This document shows positions 26,274 through 38,220 of a stretch of 64,000 nucleotides of DNA, piece after piece (the first letter of the stretch is position 1; each line of letters begins with the position of its first letter). The DNA comes from Myxococcales bacterium (GTDB lineage Bacteria > Myxococcota > Bradymonadia > UBA7976 > UBA1532). The notes under the pieces were generated by a model. That model worked only from the letters and a program-made list of their open reading frames with translations, had not been told where the DNA came from and did no database searches. Made by a program: the position numbers and the translations under genes. Location of the stretch: positions 7,055-71,054 of the forward strand of contig JACKDM010000027.1 in NCBI GenBank assembly GCA_020633515.1. Direction: 5' to 3'.

Positions 26274-27425
26274 TCACTCGAAGTATTCGACCATGCCCGA
26301 CGCCGTCGCGAGCGCCACCTCGTCGACCTCGGTCGGCCCGTCGATCCCCCACAAGAGCTTCAGCGCGTTCTGCCGGTAGACCTTCGCGAGCACCTCGTCC
26401 GAGAGCCCGATCGCGTCGATCTTCCACCGCCCCTGGATCGGCGTCGGGTGCGTCATCTGCCGATCCTGCGTCTCCAGCCAGCGGAAGTGCACGGCGTAGT
26501 ACCAGAAGATATCGATCAGCCGCGGCCGATCGCGCCCCACCGAGCCGAGCATGATCCCGCCGCGGTGGAAGCCCAGATCCGTCCCGAACAGGATCCGATC
26601 GGCGAAGCGCTCGAAGATCGCGCGCACCTTCGCCGGATCGTGCCGCCCGATCTCCGGCAGCCGCGCCGCGAGGTCGACGTAGAGGTTGGGGTTCTCCGCC
26701 AGGATCCGCGCCACGTAGTCGACATCCTCGGGGTTGTTGCCGAAGTGGACCCCGATGAAGGTGGTGCCTCGGTGCCGCGCCACCACCCGATCGCGCGCCG
26801 CGAGCAGCGCCTCCCGCCGCGGATAGGCCGGATCGGCGAACGACCACTCGGGGTGCACGCCGAGCTCGTCCATGCGCTCGTTGTCCGGGCCGAGCGGCTC
26901 GAAGAACGCCTTCGGATCGCCGGTGTGGATGAAGATCGGCAGCCCGAGCCGCCCCGCCGCCGCCCAGATCGGGTCGAGGATCGGGTCGTCGACCGCGAGG
27001 AACTTCTCGGGATCCTTCGGATCGGGCACTCCGAGCCCGAGCGACTTCTGGATCTTGAGGCAGCGCGCCCCGAGCGCCTTCGCCTCTTCGAGCAGCGCCA
27101 CCTGCCGCGCCGCGAAGTCGGGCTCGTCGATCGAGCGCCAGCCGATGTTGGCGCACACCGCGACCCGCCCATCGAACGGCGCCGCCGCGTCGAGCGCCTC
27201 CTCGAGCCCGTTGCCCGCCTGCCCGCCCGAGAGGTTGACGAAGCGGGTGATCCCGGTCGAGGCGAGCAGGTCGAGGAGCAGCTCGTAGTGCTCGGGCGCG
27301 GTGTGCACATGCACGTCGACGATCGGCTCGCGCACCCGCTGCCGCGCCGCCTCGTCACCCCGGGCGGGGATCGCGGACGGCAGCAGGACGGCGAGGGCGA
27401 GGGCGAGGTGGCGGGGGCGGGGCAT
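26274..27425 (-). CDS. Exported amidohydrolase (TIM-barrel, amidohydrolase_2 type)
   Basis: 383 residues from the ATG at 27425; the longer open frame upstream runs through the divergent promoter and was discarded. A signal peptide (RHLALALAVLLPSAIPARG) implies periplasmic location. Barrel metal or active-site motifs: VDVHVHTAPEH, IFIHTGDP, FIGVHFGNNPEDVDY and the final Asp in ILFGTDLGFHRGG. These fit PF04909-type hydrolases or decarboxylases, whose substrates vary widely. The ending NALKLLWGID is also typical. Convergent with rel/spoT (7 bp) and divergent from the MBL-fold gene. Confidence 0.87.
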   Translation of the reverse strand: MPRPRHLALALAVLLPSAIPARGDEAARQRVREPIVDVHVHTAPEHYELLLDLLASTGITRFVNLSGGQAGNGLEEALDAAAPFDGRVAVCANIGWRSIDEPDFAARQVALLEEAKALGARCLKIQKSLGLGVPDPKDPEKFLAVDDPILDPIWAAAGRLGLPIFIHTGDPKAFFEPLGPDNERMDELGVHPEWSFADPAYPRREALLAARDRVVARHRGTTFIGVHFGNNPEDVDYVARILAENPNLYVDLAARLPEIGRHDPAKVRAIFERFADRILFGTDLGFHRGGIMLGSVGRDRPRLIDIFWYYAVHFRWLETQDRQMTHPTPIQGRWKIDAIGLSDEVLAKVYRQNALKLLWGIDGPTEVDEVALATASGMVEYFE

Positions 27426-27550
27426 GAGGATTCTCCCGGACTCGGGGCCAGCTTCGGGGCATCGCGGGTGATCCTGCCACGTCGGCGCCGGATCGGGAAG
27501 ACGGCAACCCGAATGAAAACAAACATTTGTGCAAAGCATGCGTCTCAGGT

Positions 27551-27578
27551 TTGCGCTTGAGAACGGCTTGGATATACT
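27551..27578 (+). promoter_or_regulatory. Candidate promoter of the MBL-fold gene (leaderless)
   Basis: TTGCGC (27551-27556), a 16-bp spacer and TATACT (27573-27578). The ATG at 27586 is 7 nt after the -10, where transcription would start, and no ribosome-binding site is seen. The 100 bases upstream are unusually A/T-rich for this genome. Confidence 0.5.
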
Positions 27579-27585
27579 CGCCGAG

Positions 27586-28434
27586 ATGACCGGCTCGATC
27601 CGCTTTCGCTTCTGGGGGGTTCGCGGCAGCATCGCCACGCCGGGGCCGAAGACCGTCCGTTATGGCGGCAACACGCCCTGTCTGGAAGTGCAGGCCTCCG
27701 AGCACCGCATCATCCTCGACGGGGGCACCGGCCTGCGTTGCCTCGGCGAAGCTCTCGTCAAAGAGGGCAAGCCGATCGACGCCGACGTGATCCTCACCCA
27801 CATGCACTGGGATCACATCCAGGGCATCCCGTTCTTCGTGCCCGCCTTCATCCCCGGCAACCGGTTCCGGGTCTACGGCGAGCGCAAGGGCAAGCAGAGC
27901 CTGCGGGACGTGTTGGAAGGTCAGATGACCGACCCCAACTTCCCCGTGCCGCTCTCGATCATGCGCAGCGAGCTCTCGTTCCACGAGCTCGACCCCAACC
28001 AGACCTTGCAGCTCGCCGACGACGTGGTGATCCGCACCGCGCCGATGAACCACCCCAACGACTGCCTCGGGATCCGCATCGAGCACGCCGGCCGGGTGCT
28101 CGTCTACACGACCGACACCGAGCACGACCCCGAGAGCGGTGAGCTCGACCCCAACGTCGTCGAGCTCGCCCGCGACGCCGACGTCTTCATCTACGACTCG
28201 ATGTATACCGAGGACGAGTACCGCAACGGCCGCATCGGCTGGGGCCACTCGACCTACACCGAGGCGCTCCGGCTCGCGCGCGCGGCCAAGGTCAAGAAGC
28301 TCTTCTTCTTCCACCACGACCCCTACCACGACGACGACTTCCTCGACGACCAGCTCCGCCTCGCCCGCGCGCAGACGGTGCGCGAGCCGCTCGAGGTCTT
28401 CATGGCCCGCGAGGGCCCGTCGTACGAGATCTGA
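27586..28434 (+). CDS. MBL-fold metallo-hydrolase (PhnP/cAMP-phosphodiesterase-like)
   Basis: 282 residues, start placed at ATG 27586 because GSIRFRFWGVRGSIATPG is the family's N-terminal strand. Metal ligands: THMHWDHIQG (HxHxDH), MNHPND, TTDTEHD and the later His in FFFHHDPYHDDD. GGNTPCLEV and LDGGTGLRCLG are typical of the RNase Z-like/PhnP-like branch (COG1235). Probable cytoplasmic phosphodiesterase or hydrolase, perhaps for cyclic nucleotides or phosphonate by-products; exact role unknown. Divergent from the amidohydrolase, with the shared intergenic region holding a strong promoter. Confidence 0.9.
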   Translation: MTGSIRFRFWGVRGSIATPGPKTVRYGGNTPCLEVQASEHRIILDGGTGLRCLGEALVKEGKPIDADVILTHMHWDHIQGIPFFVPAFIPGNRFRVYGERKGKQSLRDVLEGQMTDPNFPVPLSIMRSELSFHELDPNQTLQLADDVVIRTAPMNHPNDCLGIRIEHAGRVLVYTTDTEHDPESGELDPNVVELARDADVFIYDSMYTEDEYRNGRIGWGHSTYTEALRLARAAKVKKLFFFHHDPYHDDDFLDDQLRLARAQTVREPLEVFMAREGPSYEI

Positions 28435-28505
28435 GCCGCCGCGGCCGCCGCTGACCCCCCGCCCGGTTTGATCCGGCGCCCCGATCCGCTCCATCCTCCG
28501 CGCCG

Positions 28506-29791
28506 ATGATCCCGCCCCTCGCCTTCGCCCTCGCGCTGTGTACCTCGTCGGCGCTGCTCACCCCGCCCGCGCTGCCGCAGCTCGTGCCCGCGAGCGCGCC
28601 GGTTGGTGCGACGCCCGCTCCGGTCACTCCCGCGACGACGAGCGCCAATCCCAGCGCCACGGCGCAAGATCCAGCGACCCCCGCGCCTGTCGACGCACCG
28701 CCCGCCGACGCACCGCCGCCCGCCGGCTCGTCGCCCGCGCCCGCCGATCCACCTCCCGCCGCGTCATCGCCCGCGCGGCCGACGCCGCCCGCGCCTGCCG
28801 CCTGCCGCCCGCCGGCCACCCCCCGCCCCCGACCGCCTCGACGGCTTCGCGCTCTCGCTCTACTACGAAGGCCCCGGCCCCGAGCTGCGCTACGAGGCGA
28901 TGGTCGACCGCGCCGCCGACGCCGGCGCCGGCGCGCTCTCGGTCGTCGTGCAGTGGGCGCAGCCCGACGTCACCGCCAGCGAGCTCGCCCCGCATCCGAC
29001 CGAGACCCCCGCCGACGACGACGTCCGTCGCATCATCCGCCGCGCCCGCGCCCGCGGCCTCACGGTGATGGTCTTCCCCATCCTCTGGGTCGAGAAGCGC
29101 GCCTCGGCGAGTGGCGCGGCACCCTCCGCCCCGCCGACGAGGCGCGCTGGTGGGCGAGCTACCACCGCTTCATCCTGCACTACGCCCGCCTCGCCGCCGC
29201 CGAAGGCGCCGCGCTCTACAGCGTCGGCAGCGAGCTCGCCTCGCTCGAAGACCGCACCGACCGCTGGCGCGCCCTCATCGCCGACGTCCGCGCCGTCTAC
29301 CCCGGCCGGCTCCTCTACTCCGCCAACTGGGACCACTACCGCGAGGTCACCTTCTGGCAGCACGTCGACCTCATCGGCCTCACCGGCTACTACCGCCTCA
29401 GCGCCGACCCCGACGCCAGCGTCGACGACCTCGCCGCTGCCTGGACCGCCATCCGCGAGACCCTCCTCCGCTGGCGCCTCGGCGTCGACCGCCCGCTCGT
29501 CTTCACCGAGCTCGGCTACCCGAGCCTCGACGGCGCCGCGCACGACCCCTGGGACTACACCGCGCCCGCGCGCTCGACCACGAGGAGCAGCGCCGCTGCT
29601 TCGCCGCGTTCACCCGCGCCTGGATCGACACCCCGCAGCTCGCCGGCGTCTTCTTCTGGAACGCCTGGGGCCCGATCGACGGCCGCAACACCTGGTACAC
29701 CGTGTGGGGAAAACCCGCGGAGAGCGAGGTGCGAGGCTGGTTCCGGCGCCGCGCGTCGCTGCGCGCGCCGGCAAAAGTTGACGATCGGTGA
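28506..29791 (+). pseudogene. Exported GH113-like glycoside hydrolase, frame-disrupted
   Basis: One gene read in three frames. A signal peptide (PPLAFALALCTSSALLTPPA) and a long Pro/Ala/Thr linker are followed by a TIM barrel: LDGFALSLYYEGPGPELRYE, ALSVVVQWAQPDV, GLTVMVFPILWVEKR, then YSVGSELASLEDR with a probable acid/base Glu. Next come YSANWDHYREVTFW, LIGLTGYYRLS, VFTELGYPSLDG with a probable nucleophile Glu, and GVFFWNAWGPIDG. This matches the GH113-like (beta-mannanase/TIM-barrel) pattern. Breaks fall near 28815 (a C-rich run), 29110 and 29570; all barrel motifs survive across them, so the gene is probably intact in the organism. Confidence 0.6.
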
Positions 29792-29835
29792 TTGTGTAGG
29801 ATGATGTAGGCCAGACTGCGTCCTGGAGGCCCGAC

Positions 29836-30703
29836 ATGCGCGACTTCGACCGGGTGCGAGACAAGATCGAGATCCGCCTCGAGCCGCGACAGGTGGTGCT
29901 GCTCGCCGGCGGCACGATGCTCTTCTCGGGGCTGCTCTTCGCCGCCGGCTTCATGCTCGGCCGCAGCCGCACGCCCGCGGTCGTCCCGGTCGTCGAGATC
30001 GGCGCCGTCGACGCCGCGCCCGCGCCGGTCGCCGACACCGCGACCCGCACCACCCGCGCGTCGGCGATCGGCGAGGTCGAGTTCCGCTTCCCGACCGAGC
30101 TCGGCTCGCGCCCGGCCCGCGTCCGCGCCGAGCGGCCGACCATGCGCCTCGCGCCCGAGGTCGTCAGCGGCGGGGCAGGGGAGAAGCGCGAGCCCGCGCC
30201 GGTCGCGCCCGCGCCGGCGCCTAGCCGCCGCGTCGAGCCGCTCGCCGCCCGCGTCGAGCCTGCCCGCGTCGAGTCCGCCGCGTCGAGCCCCCGCGTCGAC
30301 CCGCCCGCATCGAGCCCCGCCGCGCCCGCCGCGGCCGAGCCCACAAGCCCGCCCCGCGCCCGCCGCCGAGCCGATCGACGAAGACGACCCCGACGCCGGC
30401 GCCCCCGCCGCCCCCGCCGCCGTCGTCGCGCCCCCGGCCACCGCGGCCCGCGAGAACACCGGCAACCGCTACACGCTCCAGGTCAAGGCCGCCCGCGACA
30501 AGGCCGAAGCCGACGCCTTCATCGCCGCGCTCCGCCGCGCCGGCTACAAGCCGCACGTCGTCCTCGCCGACGTGCCCGGCAAGGGCCGCTTCTACCGCGT
30601 CCGCGTCGGCCGCTTCGCCAGCATGGCCGAGGCCCGCGAGTTCCAGCGCAGCTACAAGATGAAGACCGGCGAGCCCGACGCCGGCTTCGTCACCGACCTC
30701 TGA
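29836..30703 (+). CDS. Membrane-anchored SPOR-domain protein, one frameshift near 30350
   Basis: Starts at ATG 29836 with TCCTGGAGG upstream. A short cytoplasmic part (IEIRLEPRQ) precedes one transmembrane helix (LLAGGTMLFSGLLFAAGFML), then a Pro/Ala/Glu-rich periplasmic linker. The uncorrected frame runs on to 30774 as Arg-rich nonsense. In the other frame, from about 30370, a clear SPOR domain appears: RYTLQVKAARDKAEADAFI, YKPHVVLADVPGKGRFYRVR, VGRFASMAEAREFQ, ending TDL and TGA 30701-30703. SPOR domains bind denuded septal peptidoglycan; the layout is FtsN/DedD-like. About 290 residues when corrected. Its end overlaps the convergent lipoprotein gene by 14 bp. Confidence 0.75.
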
Positions 30704-31241
30704 CCGGCTCCGGATCGGGGTTGCCGTCCCCGTCCGCGTCGCCCGCCTGCCGCACGAGCTGCCCGTCGCGGTAGTACTCCCAATAGTCCACCCGCCCGTC
30801 GCCGTCGCTGTCGCCCTCGAGCCGCACGAGCTGCCCGCCCTCGTAGTACTTGAAGACATCCGGCCGCGCGTCGGCCTCGAGGTCGAGCTCCTTGCGCGTC
30901 AGCGCCCCCCCCGCGAAGAAGCCCGTCACGTCCACCTTGCCGTCGGCGTCCATGTCCATCTGCTCCCGCTCGACCTGCCCCTGCGCGTCGAAGAAGCGCC
31001 ACACGTCGACCTTGCCGTCGAAGTCGAGATCGAACTCCTGCCGCGCCACCTTGCCCGTCGCCCCCGACGCGAACGTCCACGCGTCCGCCACCCCGTCCCC
31101 GTCCAGATCGAACGCCGCCGCGCCCTTCTGCCCCCGCACCGCCGCCGTCGGATCCCCCGGCTCCACCGCCGCCGGCGCCCCACCGCAGCCCCACACGCCG
31201 CCGATCCACAGCCCCACCGACCACCAGCGCCGACCGCTCAT
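30690..31241 (-). CDS. Lipoprotein with DxDxDG (calcium-binding-like) repeats
   Basis: 183 residues from the ATG at 31241. A short hydrophobic leader ends in a lipobox-like VWGC. The rest is built of about five units of 25-30 residues, each with an Asp-rich loop and an aromatic strand: FDLDGDGVADAWTF, FDLDFDGKVDVWRFF, MDMDADGKVDVTGFF, LDLEADARPDVFKYY and GDSDGDGRVDYWEYY, ending in DADGDGNPDPEP. Such loops resemble thrombospondin type-3 or EF-hand-like calcium sites and are common in myxobacterial surface lipoproteins. Function unknown. Convergent with the SPOR gene. Confidence 0.82.
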   Translation of the reverse strand: MSGRRWWSVGLWIGGVWGCGGAPAAVEPGDPTAAVRGQKGAAAFDLDGDGVADAWTFASGATGKVARQEFDLDFDGKVDVWRFFDAQGQVEREQMDMDADGKVDVTGFFAGGALTRKELDLEADARPDVFKYYEGGQLVRLEGDSDGDGRVDYWEYYRDGQLVRQAGDADGDGNPDPEPVRGR

Positions 31242-31328
31242 CGCTCGCTCCACCACCGCGCGCCCAGCGCCGGGCGCCCGGCATACATCGACCAGCCGCC
31301 CGCGCCCGTCAACCCTCCGGTGCCACGG

Positions 31329-31357
31329 TTGCAATGGCAGGGTCGCGTCCCTATGAT
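31329..31357 (+). promoter_or_regulatory. Strong candidate sigma-70 promoter of the lepA operon
   Basis: TTGCAA (31329-31334), an exact 17-bp spacer and TATGAT (31352-31357). Five of six bases match consensus in each box. lepA starts at 31405, so the leader would be about 40 nt. Best promoter in the window. Confidence 0.6.
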
Positions 31358-31404
31358 GCGCCGAAATTTCGACGAGCCCGACCGGGCCGATCTGGCGACC
31401 ATCC

Positions 31405-33198
31405 ATGCCCCGTAGAGTACGCAACTTCGCGATCATCGCCCACATCGACCACGGCAAGTCGACCCTGGCCGATCGCATCCTCAGCCTCACCGGCACCGTG
31501 ACCGCGCGCGAAGAGCGGGCGCAGTTCCTCGACTCGATGGATCTCGAACGCGAGCGGGGCATCACGATCAAGGCCCAGGCCGTCCGCCTCGCCTGGAAGG
31601 CCGCCGACGGGCAGCTCTACGAGCTCAACCTCATCGACACCCCCGGCCACGTCGACTTCACCTACGAGGTCAGCCGCAGCCTCGCCGCCTGCGAGGGCGC
31701 GCTCCTCGTCGTCGACGCCTCGCAGGGCGTCGAAGCGCAGACGCTCGCCAACGTCTACCTCGCGCTCGACAACAACCTCGAGATCGTCCCCATCCTCAAC
31801 AAGATCGACCTCCCCGCCGCCGAGCCCGAGCGGGTCAAGGCCGAGATCGAAGAGCTGATCGGCCTCGACACCAGCATCGCGGTCATGACCTCGGCCAAGA
31901 CCGGCCTCGGCGTGCCCGACGTCCTGCAGGCGCTCATCGACTACGTCCCGCCGCCGGCCGACAACAGCCACCTGCCCCTGCGCGCGCTCATCTTCGACTC
32001 CTGGTACGACAACTACCGCGGCGTCATCGTCCTCGTGCGCGTCGTCGACGGGGTCATCGAGAGCGGCACCCGCATCTACACCAAGGCCACCGAGCAGGTC
32101 TTCGAAGTCCTCGAGGTCGGCGCCTTCATGCCCCACGCCGCCCGCCTCGAGCGCCTCGAAGCCGGCGACGTCGGCTTCGTCATCGCCAACATCAAGGAAG
32201 TCCGCCACGCCAAGGTCGGCGACACCATCGTCGCCGCCGACCGCCGCGACCTCGAGCCGCTCGCCGGCTTCAAGGAGGTCGCCCCCGTCGTCTTCTCCGG
32301 CCTCTTCCCCGTCGTCTCCTCCGACTACGACGACCTCCGCGACGCGCTCGGCAAGCTCCGCCTCAACGACGCCGCCTTCAGCTTCGAGCCCGAGACCTCC
32401 GCCGCGCTCGGCTTCGGCTTCCGCTGCGGCTTCCTCGGCCTCCTCCACCTCGAGATCGTGCAGGAGCGCCTCGAGCGCGAGTTCAACATGGACCTCATCA
32501 CCACCGCGCCCACGGTGGTCTACGAGGTCGACACCACCGACGGCGAGCACCTCAAGGTCGACAACCCCTCGCTCCTGCCCGACCCCAACGAGATCGCCGA
32601 GATCCGCGAGCCCTACATCAAGGCCACGATCCACGTCCCGCCCGACTACGTCGGGGCCGTCATCAGCCTCTGCGAGGAGCGCCGCGGCGAGCAGATCGAC
32701 CTCGGCTACGCCGGCACGAGCCGCATGCTCGTCAAGTACTACCTGCCCTTGAGCGAGATCGTCTTCGACTTCTTCGACCGCCTCAAGAGCATCACCCGCG
32801 GCTACGGCAGCTTCGAGTACGAGGTCGCCGGCTACCGCGCCAGCAACCTCATCAAGCTCGACATCCGCCTCAACGGCGACATCGTCGACGCCCTCTCCGT
32901 CATCGTGCACCGCGACCGCGCCTACAACCGCGGCAAGGCGCTCTGCGACCGCCTCCGCGGCGTCATCAACCGCCAGCAGTACGACGTCGCCATCCAGGCC
33001 GCGATCGGCAACAAGATCATCAGCCGCGAGACGGTCAAGGCGCTCCGCAAGGACGTCACCGCCAAGTGTTACGGCGGCGACATCAGCCGCAAGCGCAAGC
33101 TCCTCGAGAAGCAGAAGGCAGGCAAGAAGCGCATGAAGCAGGTCGGCAACGTCGAGATCCCGCAGGAGGCCTTCCTCGCGGTCCTCCGGACCGACTGA
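31405..33198 (+). CDS. lepA: Elongation factor 4 (LepA), ribosome back-translocase GTPase
   Basis: 597 residues, the normal length. G1 is [13 protein letters not shown]; the switch region has [13 protein letters not shown]3 is DTPGHVDF; G4 is NKIDLP. Domain II/III follow, then the LepA-specific C-terminal domain ([30 protein letters not shown]). Only LepA has this tail. Binds ribosomes and helps translation under ionic or cold stress. First gene of a tightly packed operon with lepB (7 bp downstream) and the pyr genes, driven by the promoter at 31329-31357. Confidence 0.98.
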   Translation: MPRRVRNFAIIAHIDHGKSTLADRILSLTGTVTAREERAQFLDSMDLERERGITIKAQAVRLAWKAADGQLYELNLIDTPGHVDFTYEVSRSLAACEGALLVVDASQGVEAQTLANVYLALDNNLEIVPILNKIDLPAAEPERVKAEIEELIGLDTSIAVMTSAKTGLGVPDVLQALIDYVPPPADNSHLPLRALIFDSWYDNYRGVIVLVRVVDGVIESGTRIYTKATEQVFEVLEVGAFMPHAARLERLEAGDVGFVIANIKEVRHAKVGDTIVAADRRDLEPLAGFKEVAPVVFSGLFPVVSSDYDDLRDALGKLRLNDAAFSFEPETSAALGFGFRCGFLGLLHLEIVQERLEREFNMDLITTAPTVVYEVDTTDGEHLKVDNPSLLPDPNEIAEIREPYIKATIHVPPDYVGAVISLCEERRGEQIDLGYAGTSRMLVKYYLPLSEIVFDFFDRLKSITRGYGSFEYEVAGYRASNLIKLDIRLNGDIVDALSVIVHRDRAYNRGKALCDRLRGVINRQQYDVAIQAAIGNKIISRETVKALRKDVTAKCYGGDISRKRKLLEKQKAGKKRMKQVGNVEIPQEAFLAVLRTD

Positions 33199-33205
33199 GG
33201 CCGCG

Positions 33206-34261
33206 GTGAGCAACAAGCCCCCCCGCCTCGGCCGCGCCCGCAAGGACGCCCGCCTCGCCGCGAAGCAGACCCGCGCCCTGCTCGGCAAGCACGGCGGCAA
33301 GATCGACGCCGCCCACCGCGCCGAGATCGAAGAGGCCGTCCGCGCCCTCGAGGCCGTGCTCCCCCTCGCCGACGCCGCCGCCATCCAGGCCCGCCACGCC
33401 GAGCTGCAAGAGCGCGTCGACCGCCACCTCGGCCCCTACAAGAAGTCCCCCACCCGCGAGTACTTCGAATCGATCGCCTTCGCGATCGCCATCGCGCTCC
33501 TGCTCCGCGCCTTCATCATCGAAGCCTTCACCATCCCCTCCGGCTCGATGATCCCCACCCTCGCCGTCGGCGACTTCCTCTTCGTCAACAAGCTCAGCTA
33601 CGGCCTGCGGCTGCCCTTCGTCGACCGCATGCTCGTCGAGTGGGACGACCCCGAGCGCGGCGACGTCGTCGTCTTCGTCTACCCCTGCAACACCAGCCAG
33701 GACTACATCAAGCGCGTCATCGGCGTGCCCGGCGACGAGGTCGAGGTCGACAGCCAGGGCTTCGTCTGGATCAACGGCGAGCGCGTCGCCGACGAGCCCG
33801 TCGGCCGCTTCGGCGCCCTCGACCGCTTCGACCCCGGCGGCCGCGACACCGACGTCTTCGACCACCACGGCCACCTCACCGAGTACGTCTCCACCCTCGG
33901 CGACCAGCGCTTCCTCACGCTGCACTACGGCGACCCCAAGAACCGCGCCCCCCTCGGCGGCCCCCCGAGCGACTGGAACGGCTACCCCGGCTTCCGCGCC
34001 TGCGGCAAGAACGACATCCTCGGCCCGGTGCCCCGCATGCCCTGGATCGTGCCCGAAGGCCACGTCTTCGTGATGGGCGACAACCGCGGCCGCTCCCAGG
34101 ACAGCCGCTTCTGGGGCTTCGTGCCCTTCGGCGCCATCAAGGGCAAGGCCATGTTCATCTGGCTCTCGTGGGACTCGAGCCAGTCGTTCAGCCGCCCCTG
34201 GCAGAAGATCCGCTGGAGCCGCATGTTCACCGGCGTACATCGGGAGCCCGACATCCGATGA
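33206..34261 (+). CDS. lepB: Signal peptidase I
   Basis: 351 residues, GTG start. An unusual N-terminal region of about 90 residues, rich in Lys, Ala and Glu, precedes one transmembrane segment ([17 protein letters not shown]). Catalytic Ser lies in [10 protein letters not shown] and catalytic Lys in [16 protein letters not shown]. Box E is [19 protein letters not shown]. An insert of about 70 residues between boxes D and E enlarges the periplasmic domain. It cleaves signal peptides of exported proteins at the inner membrane. Overlaps pyrR by 4 bp. Confidence 0.96.
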   Translation: MSNKPPRLGRARKDARLAAKQTRALLGKHGGKIDAAHRAEIEEAVRALEAVLPLADAAAIQARHAELQERVDRHLGPYKKSPTREYFESIAFAIAIALLLRAFIIEAFTIPSGSMIPTLAVGDFLFVNKLSYGLRLPFVDRMLVEWDDPERGDVVVFVYPCNTSQDYIKRVIGVPGDEVEVDSQGFVWINGERVADEPVGRFGALDRFDPGGRDTDVFDHHGHLTEYVSTLGDQRFLTLHYGDPKNRAPLGGPPSDWNGYPGFRACGKNDILGPVPRMPWIVPEGHVFVMGDNRGRSQDSRFWGFVPFGAIKGKAMFIWLSWDSSQSFSRPWQKIRWSRMFTGVHREPDIR

Positions 34262-34832
34262 AGACCCGGGACCGCGCCCTGACCGAGCGGCGACAGGTCC
34301 AGGGCGCCCGCGAGGTCGAGCGCGCCATCCGCCGGATCGGCCACCAGCTCGTCGAAGGCGCCGGCGACCTCGGCGACCTCGTCCTCATCGGCATCCGCAC
34401 CCGCGGCGTGCCCCTCGCCCGCCGCATCGCGGCCGTCATCGCCGCCGCCGAAGGCGTCGAGCCCCCGATCGGCGAGCTCGACATCACCCTCTACCGCGAC
34501 GACGTCTTCAGCGCCGACAGCCTCCCCATCGTGCGCCCCACCGTGCTGCCCTTCGAGCTCTCCGGCCGCCACGTCGTCCTCGTCGACGACGTCCTCTACA
34601 CCGGCCGCACCACCCGCGCCGCGCTCGACGCGCTCATGGACTACGGCCGCCCCCGCCGCATCCGCCTCGCCGTCCTCGTCGACCGCGGCCACCGCGAGCT
34701 CCCCCTGCACGCCGACCTCGTCGGCGCCACCATCGACACCACCCCCGACGAGACCGTCGCCGTCCGCCTCGCCGAGACCGACGGGCTCGACGCGGTCGTC
34801 GTGCTCGGGCCCGCGCCGGGTGCAAAGCAGCC

Positions 34833-34836
<4 letters not shown>
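34258..34836 (+). CDS. pyrR: PyrR-type uracil phosphoribosyltransferase / pyr regulator
   Basis: 192 residues, ATG overlapping the lepB stop. PRTase fold with the PRPP-binding loop [35 protein letters not shown] near the N-terminus, LDITLYRDD and [17 protein letters not shown]. Length and motifs match PyrR, which in many bacteria attenuates pyrimidine genes by binding UMP and mRNA, and has weak UPRTase activity. I found no convincing PyrR-binding hairpin upstream of pyrB, so its mode of control here is unknown. It heads the pyrimidine part of the operon. Confidence 0.94.
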
Positions 34837-35752
<916 letters not shown>

Positions 35753-35756
<4 letters not shown>

Positions 35757-37075
35757 GCGACCTCCTCACCACCGACCGCCTCCTCATCACCGGCGGCCGC
35801 GTCATCTGCCCCATCACCGGCCGCGACACCCTCGCCACCGTCGAGATCGAACACGGCCACATCACCGCCATCCACCCCGGCACCCCCGCCCCCGGCCCCG
35901 GCGGCCGCGTCTACGACGCCACCGGCTGCGTCGTCGCCCCCGGCTTCGTCGACCTCCACTGCCACCTCGGCGAACCCGGATCCGAACACGCCGAGGACCT
36001 CGCCACGGCCGGCCGCGCCGCCGCCGCCGGCGGCTTCACCGCGCTCTGCGCCCGCCCCGACACCACCCCCCCCAACGACACCCGCGCCACCACCGAGCAC
36101 CTCGTCCGCCGCGCCGCCGCCGTCTCCCCCGTCCGCGTCTGGCCCATCGCCGCGCTCACCCACCGCCGCGAAGGCCGCCGCCTCACCGAGATGCACGACC
36201 TCCGCGACGCCGGCGCCGTCGCCTTCGGCGAAGGCGACAAGAGCCTCGCCGACGCCGGCCTCATGCGCCGCGCCCTCGAATACGCCCGCGCCACCGGCGC
36301 CCCCGTCTTCGAATACCCCGAGGACGCCCGCCTCGCCGGCAAGGGCGTCATGCACGAAGGCCCCGTCGCCACCCGCCTCGGCCTCGCCGGTCTCCCCGCC
36401 GCCGCCGAAGACATCGTCGCGCTCCGCGCCTACGCGCTCGCCCGCGAGACCCGCGCCCCCCTCCACCTCGGCCCCATCAGCACCCGCGGCGCCCTCGAAG
36501 CCGTCCGCCTCGCCAAGTCCGCCGGCCTCCCCGTCACCTGCGCCGTCATGGCCGCCCACCTCCACCTCACCGACGCCGACGTCGCCACCGCCTGGAACCC
36601 CGACCTCAACGTCCGCCCCCCCCTGCGCCCCGCCGCCGACCGCGACGCCCTCCGCGCCGCCCTCGCCGACGGCACCATCGACGCCATCACCAGCGGCCAC
36701 CACCCCCAAGGCCCCGCCGACAAAGACGAACCCTTCGCGCTCGCCCGCCCCGGCATGGCCGCCCTCGAGACCACCCTCGGCCTCGTCCTCCGCCTCGTCG
36801 CCGACGAGACCATCACCCTCACCCGCGCCCTCGAGCTCCTCGCCCCCGGCCCCCACCGCGTCCTCCGCCGCGACGGCGGCCAGCTCGTCCCCGGCGCCCC
36901 CGCCGACCTCGTCGTCTTCGACCCCCTCGCGCGCACCCGCATCGACCACGACACCCTCGCCGGCCGCGCCTGGAACACCCCGTACCTCGGCCAGGCCCTC
37001 CCCGGCCGCGTCCGCCTCACCCTCGTCGCCGGCCGCGTCGCCCACGCCGCCCCCCAAACAGGTCTGCACCGATGA
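35753..37075 (+). CDS. pyrC': Dihydroorotase-like protein, probably catalytically inactive (PyrC')
   Basis: 440 residues, GTG start. The overall fold is clear: [77 protein letters not shown]. Active enzymes need HxHxR, a metal-ligand Asp and two more His, plus a catalytic Asp in (A)TDHAPH. Here HxH is kept (H69, H71) but the substrate Arg is G73. The FSDDG region reads FGEGD, the HxED site reads YPED, the HVST site reads GPIST, and TDHAP reads SGHHP with the Asp replaced by G315. This pattern matches non-catalytic PyrC' partners that stabilise PyrB. Another active dihydroorotase should exist elsewhere in the genome. Confidence 0.85.
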
Positions 37076-38220
37076 GCCTCCTCACCCGCGAACCCGCCGC
37101 GCTCCTCCTCGAAGACGGCACCCTCTACGAAGGCCACGCCTTCGGCGCCCGCGGCCAGACCGCCGGCGAGGTCGTCTTCAACACCGCCATGACCGGCTAC
37201 CAGGAGATCCTCACCGATCCGAGCTACCGCGCCCAGATCGTGACGATGACCTACCCCCACATCGGCAACTACGGCGTCAACGCGGCCGACGTCGAGAGCC
37301 GCCAGATCCACCCCTCCGGCTTCATCGTCCGCGAACCCTGCCCCCGCGCGTCGAACTGGCGCGCCGAAGGCGACCTCGAAGCCTGGCTCGCCGATCACGG
37401 CGTCGTCGGCATCGCCGGCATCGACACCCGCGCCCTCGTCCGCCGGATCCGCGACAAAGGCGCCATGCGCGGCGCCATCATCAGCGGCCCCCCCGACCGC
37501 CGCGCCCTCATCGACCGCCTCGACCGCGAACCGAGCATGATCGGCCGCGACCTCGTCGCCGAGGTCACCTGCCCCGAGCCCTACCGCTGGACCGACCCGC
37601 TGCTGCGCCTCCAGGGCGAAGACCACCTCCGCCCCACGCCGCCGCGCCCCGCCCGCCCCTACCGCGTCGTCGCCTACGACTACGGCGCCAAGCACAACAT
37701 CCTCCGCCTCCTCGTCGACCACGGCTGCGACGTCACCGTCGTCCCCGCCAGGACCCCCGCCGCCGACGTCCTCGCCATGGACCCCGAAGGCATCTTCCTC
37801 AGCAACGGCCCCGGCGACCCCGCCGCGCTCGACTACGCCGCCGCCGCCGTCGCCGACCTCATCGGCCGCCGCCCCATGCTCGGCATCTGCCTCGGCCACC
37901 AGATCGCCGCCCACGCCCTCGGCGGCACCACCTTCAAGCTCAAGTTCGGCCACCGCGGCGCCAACCAGCCCGTCCGCGACCTCGCCACCGGCAAGGTCGA
38001 GATCACCAGCCAGAACCACGGCTTCGCCGTCGACCCCACCCGCCTCGAAGGCGGCGTCGAGGTCAGCCACCAGAACCTCAACGACGGCACCGTCGAGGGC
38101 CTCGCCCACCGCAAGGCCGAGCTCATCACCGTGCAGCACCACCCCGAAGCGAGCCCCGGCCCCCACGACGCCGACCCCGTCTTCGCCCGCTTCGTCGCGA
38201 TGATGGAGGCCCACCGATGA
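37072..38220 (+). CDS. carA: Carbamoyl-phosphate synthase small subunit
   Basis: 382 residues, ATG overlapping pyrC'. N-terminal CarA domain: [45 protein letters not shown]-family [11 protein letters not shown] stretch and [19 protein letters not shown]. The C-terminal class I glutamine amidotransferase has FLSNGPGDP, the nucleophile Cys in [16 protein letters not shown] and the catalytic His/Glu in [11 protein letters not shown]. Supplies ammonia from glutamine for carbamoyl phosphate used by PyrB. The large subunit carB is not in the window. Its ATGA end overlaps the lipoprotein gene that follows. Confidence 0.97.
   Translation: MSLLTREPAALLLEDGTLYEGHAFGARGQTAGEVVFNTAMTGYQEILTDPSYRAQIVTMTYPHIGNYGVNAADVESRQIHPSGFIVREPCPRASNWRAEGDLEAWLADHGVVGIAGIDTRALVRRIRDKGAMRGAIISGPPDRRALIDRLDREPSMIGRDLVAEVTCPEPYRWTDPLLRLQGEDHLRPTPPRPARPYRVVAYDYGAKHNILRLLVDHGCDVTVVPARTPAADVLAMDPEGIFLSNGPGDPAALDYAAAAVADLIGRRPMLGICLGHQIAAHALGGTTFKLKFGHRGANQPVRDLATGKVEITSQNHGFAVDPTRLEGGVEVSHQNLNDGTVEGLAHRKAELITVQHHPEASPGPHDADPVFARFVAMMEAHR

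Noticed and set aside
31351..33384. 677-codon minus-strand open frame opposite lepA
   Set aside because: Pure shadow of lepA, same composition bias, no motif.
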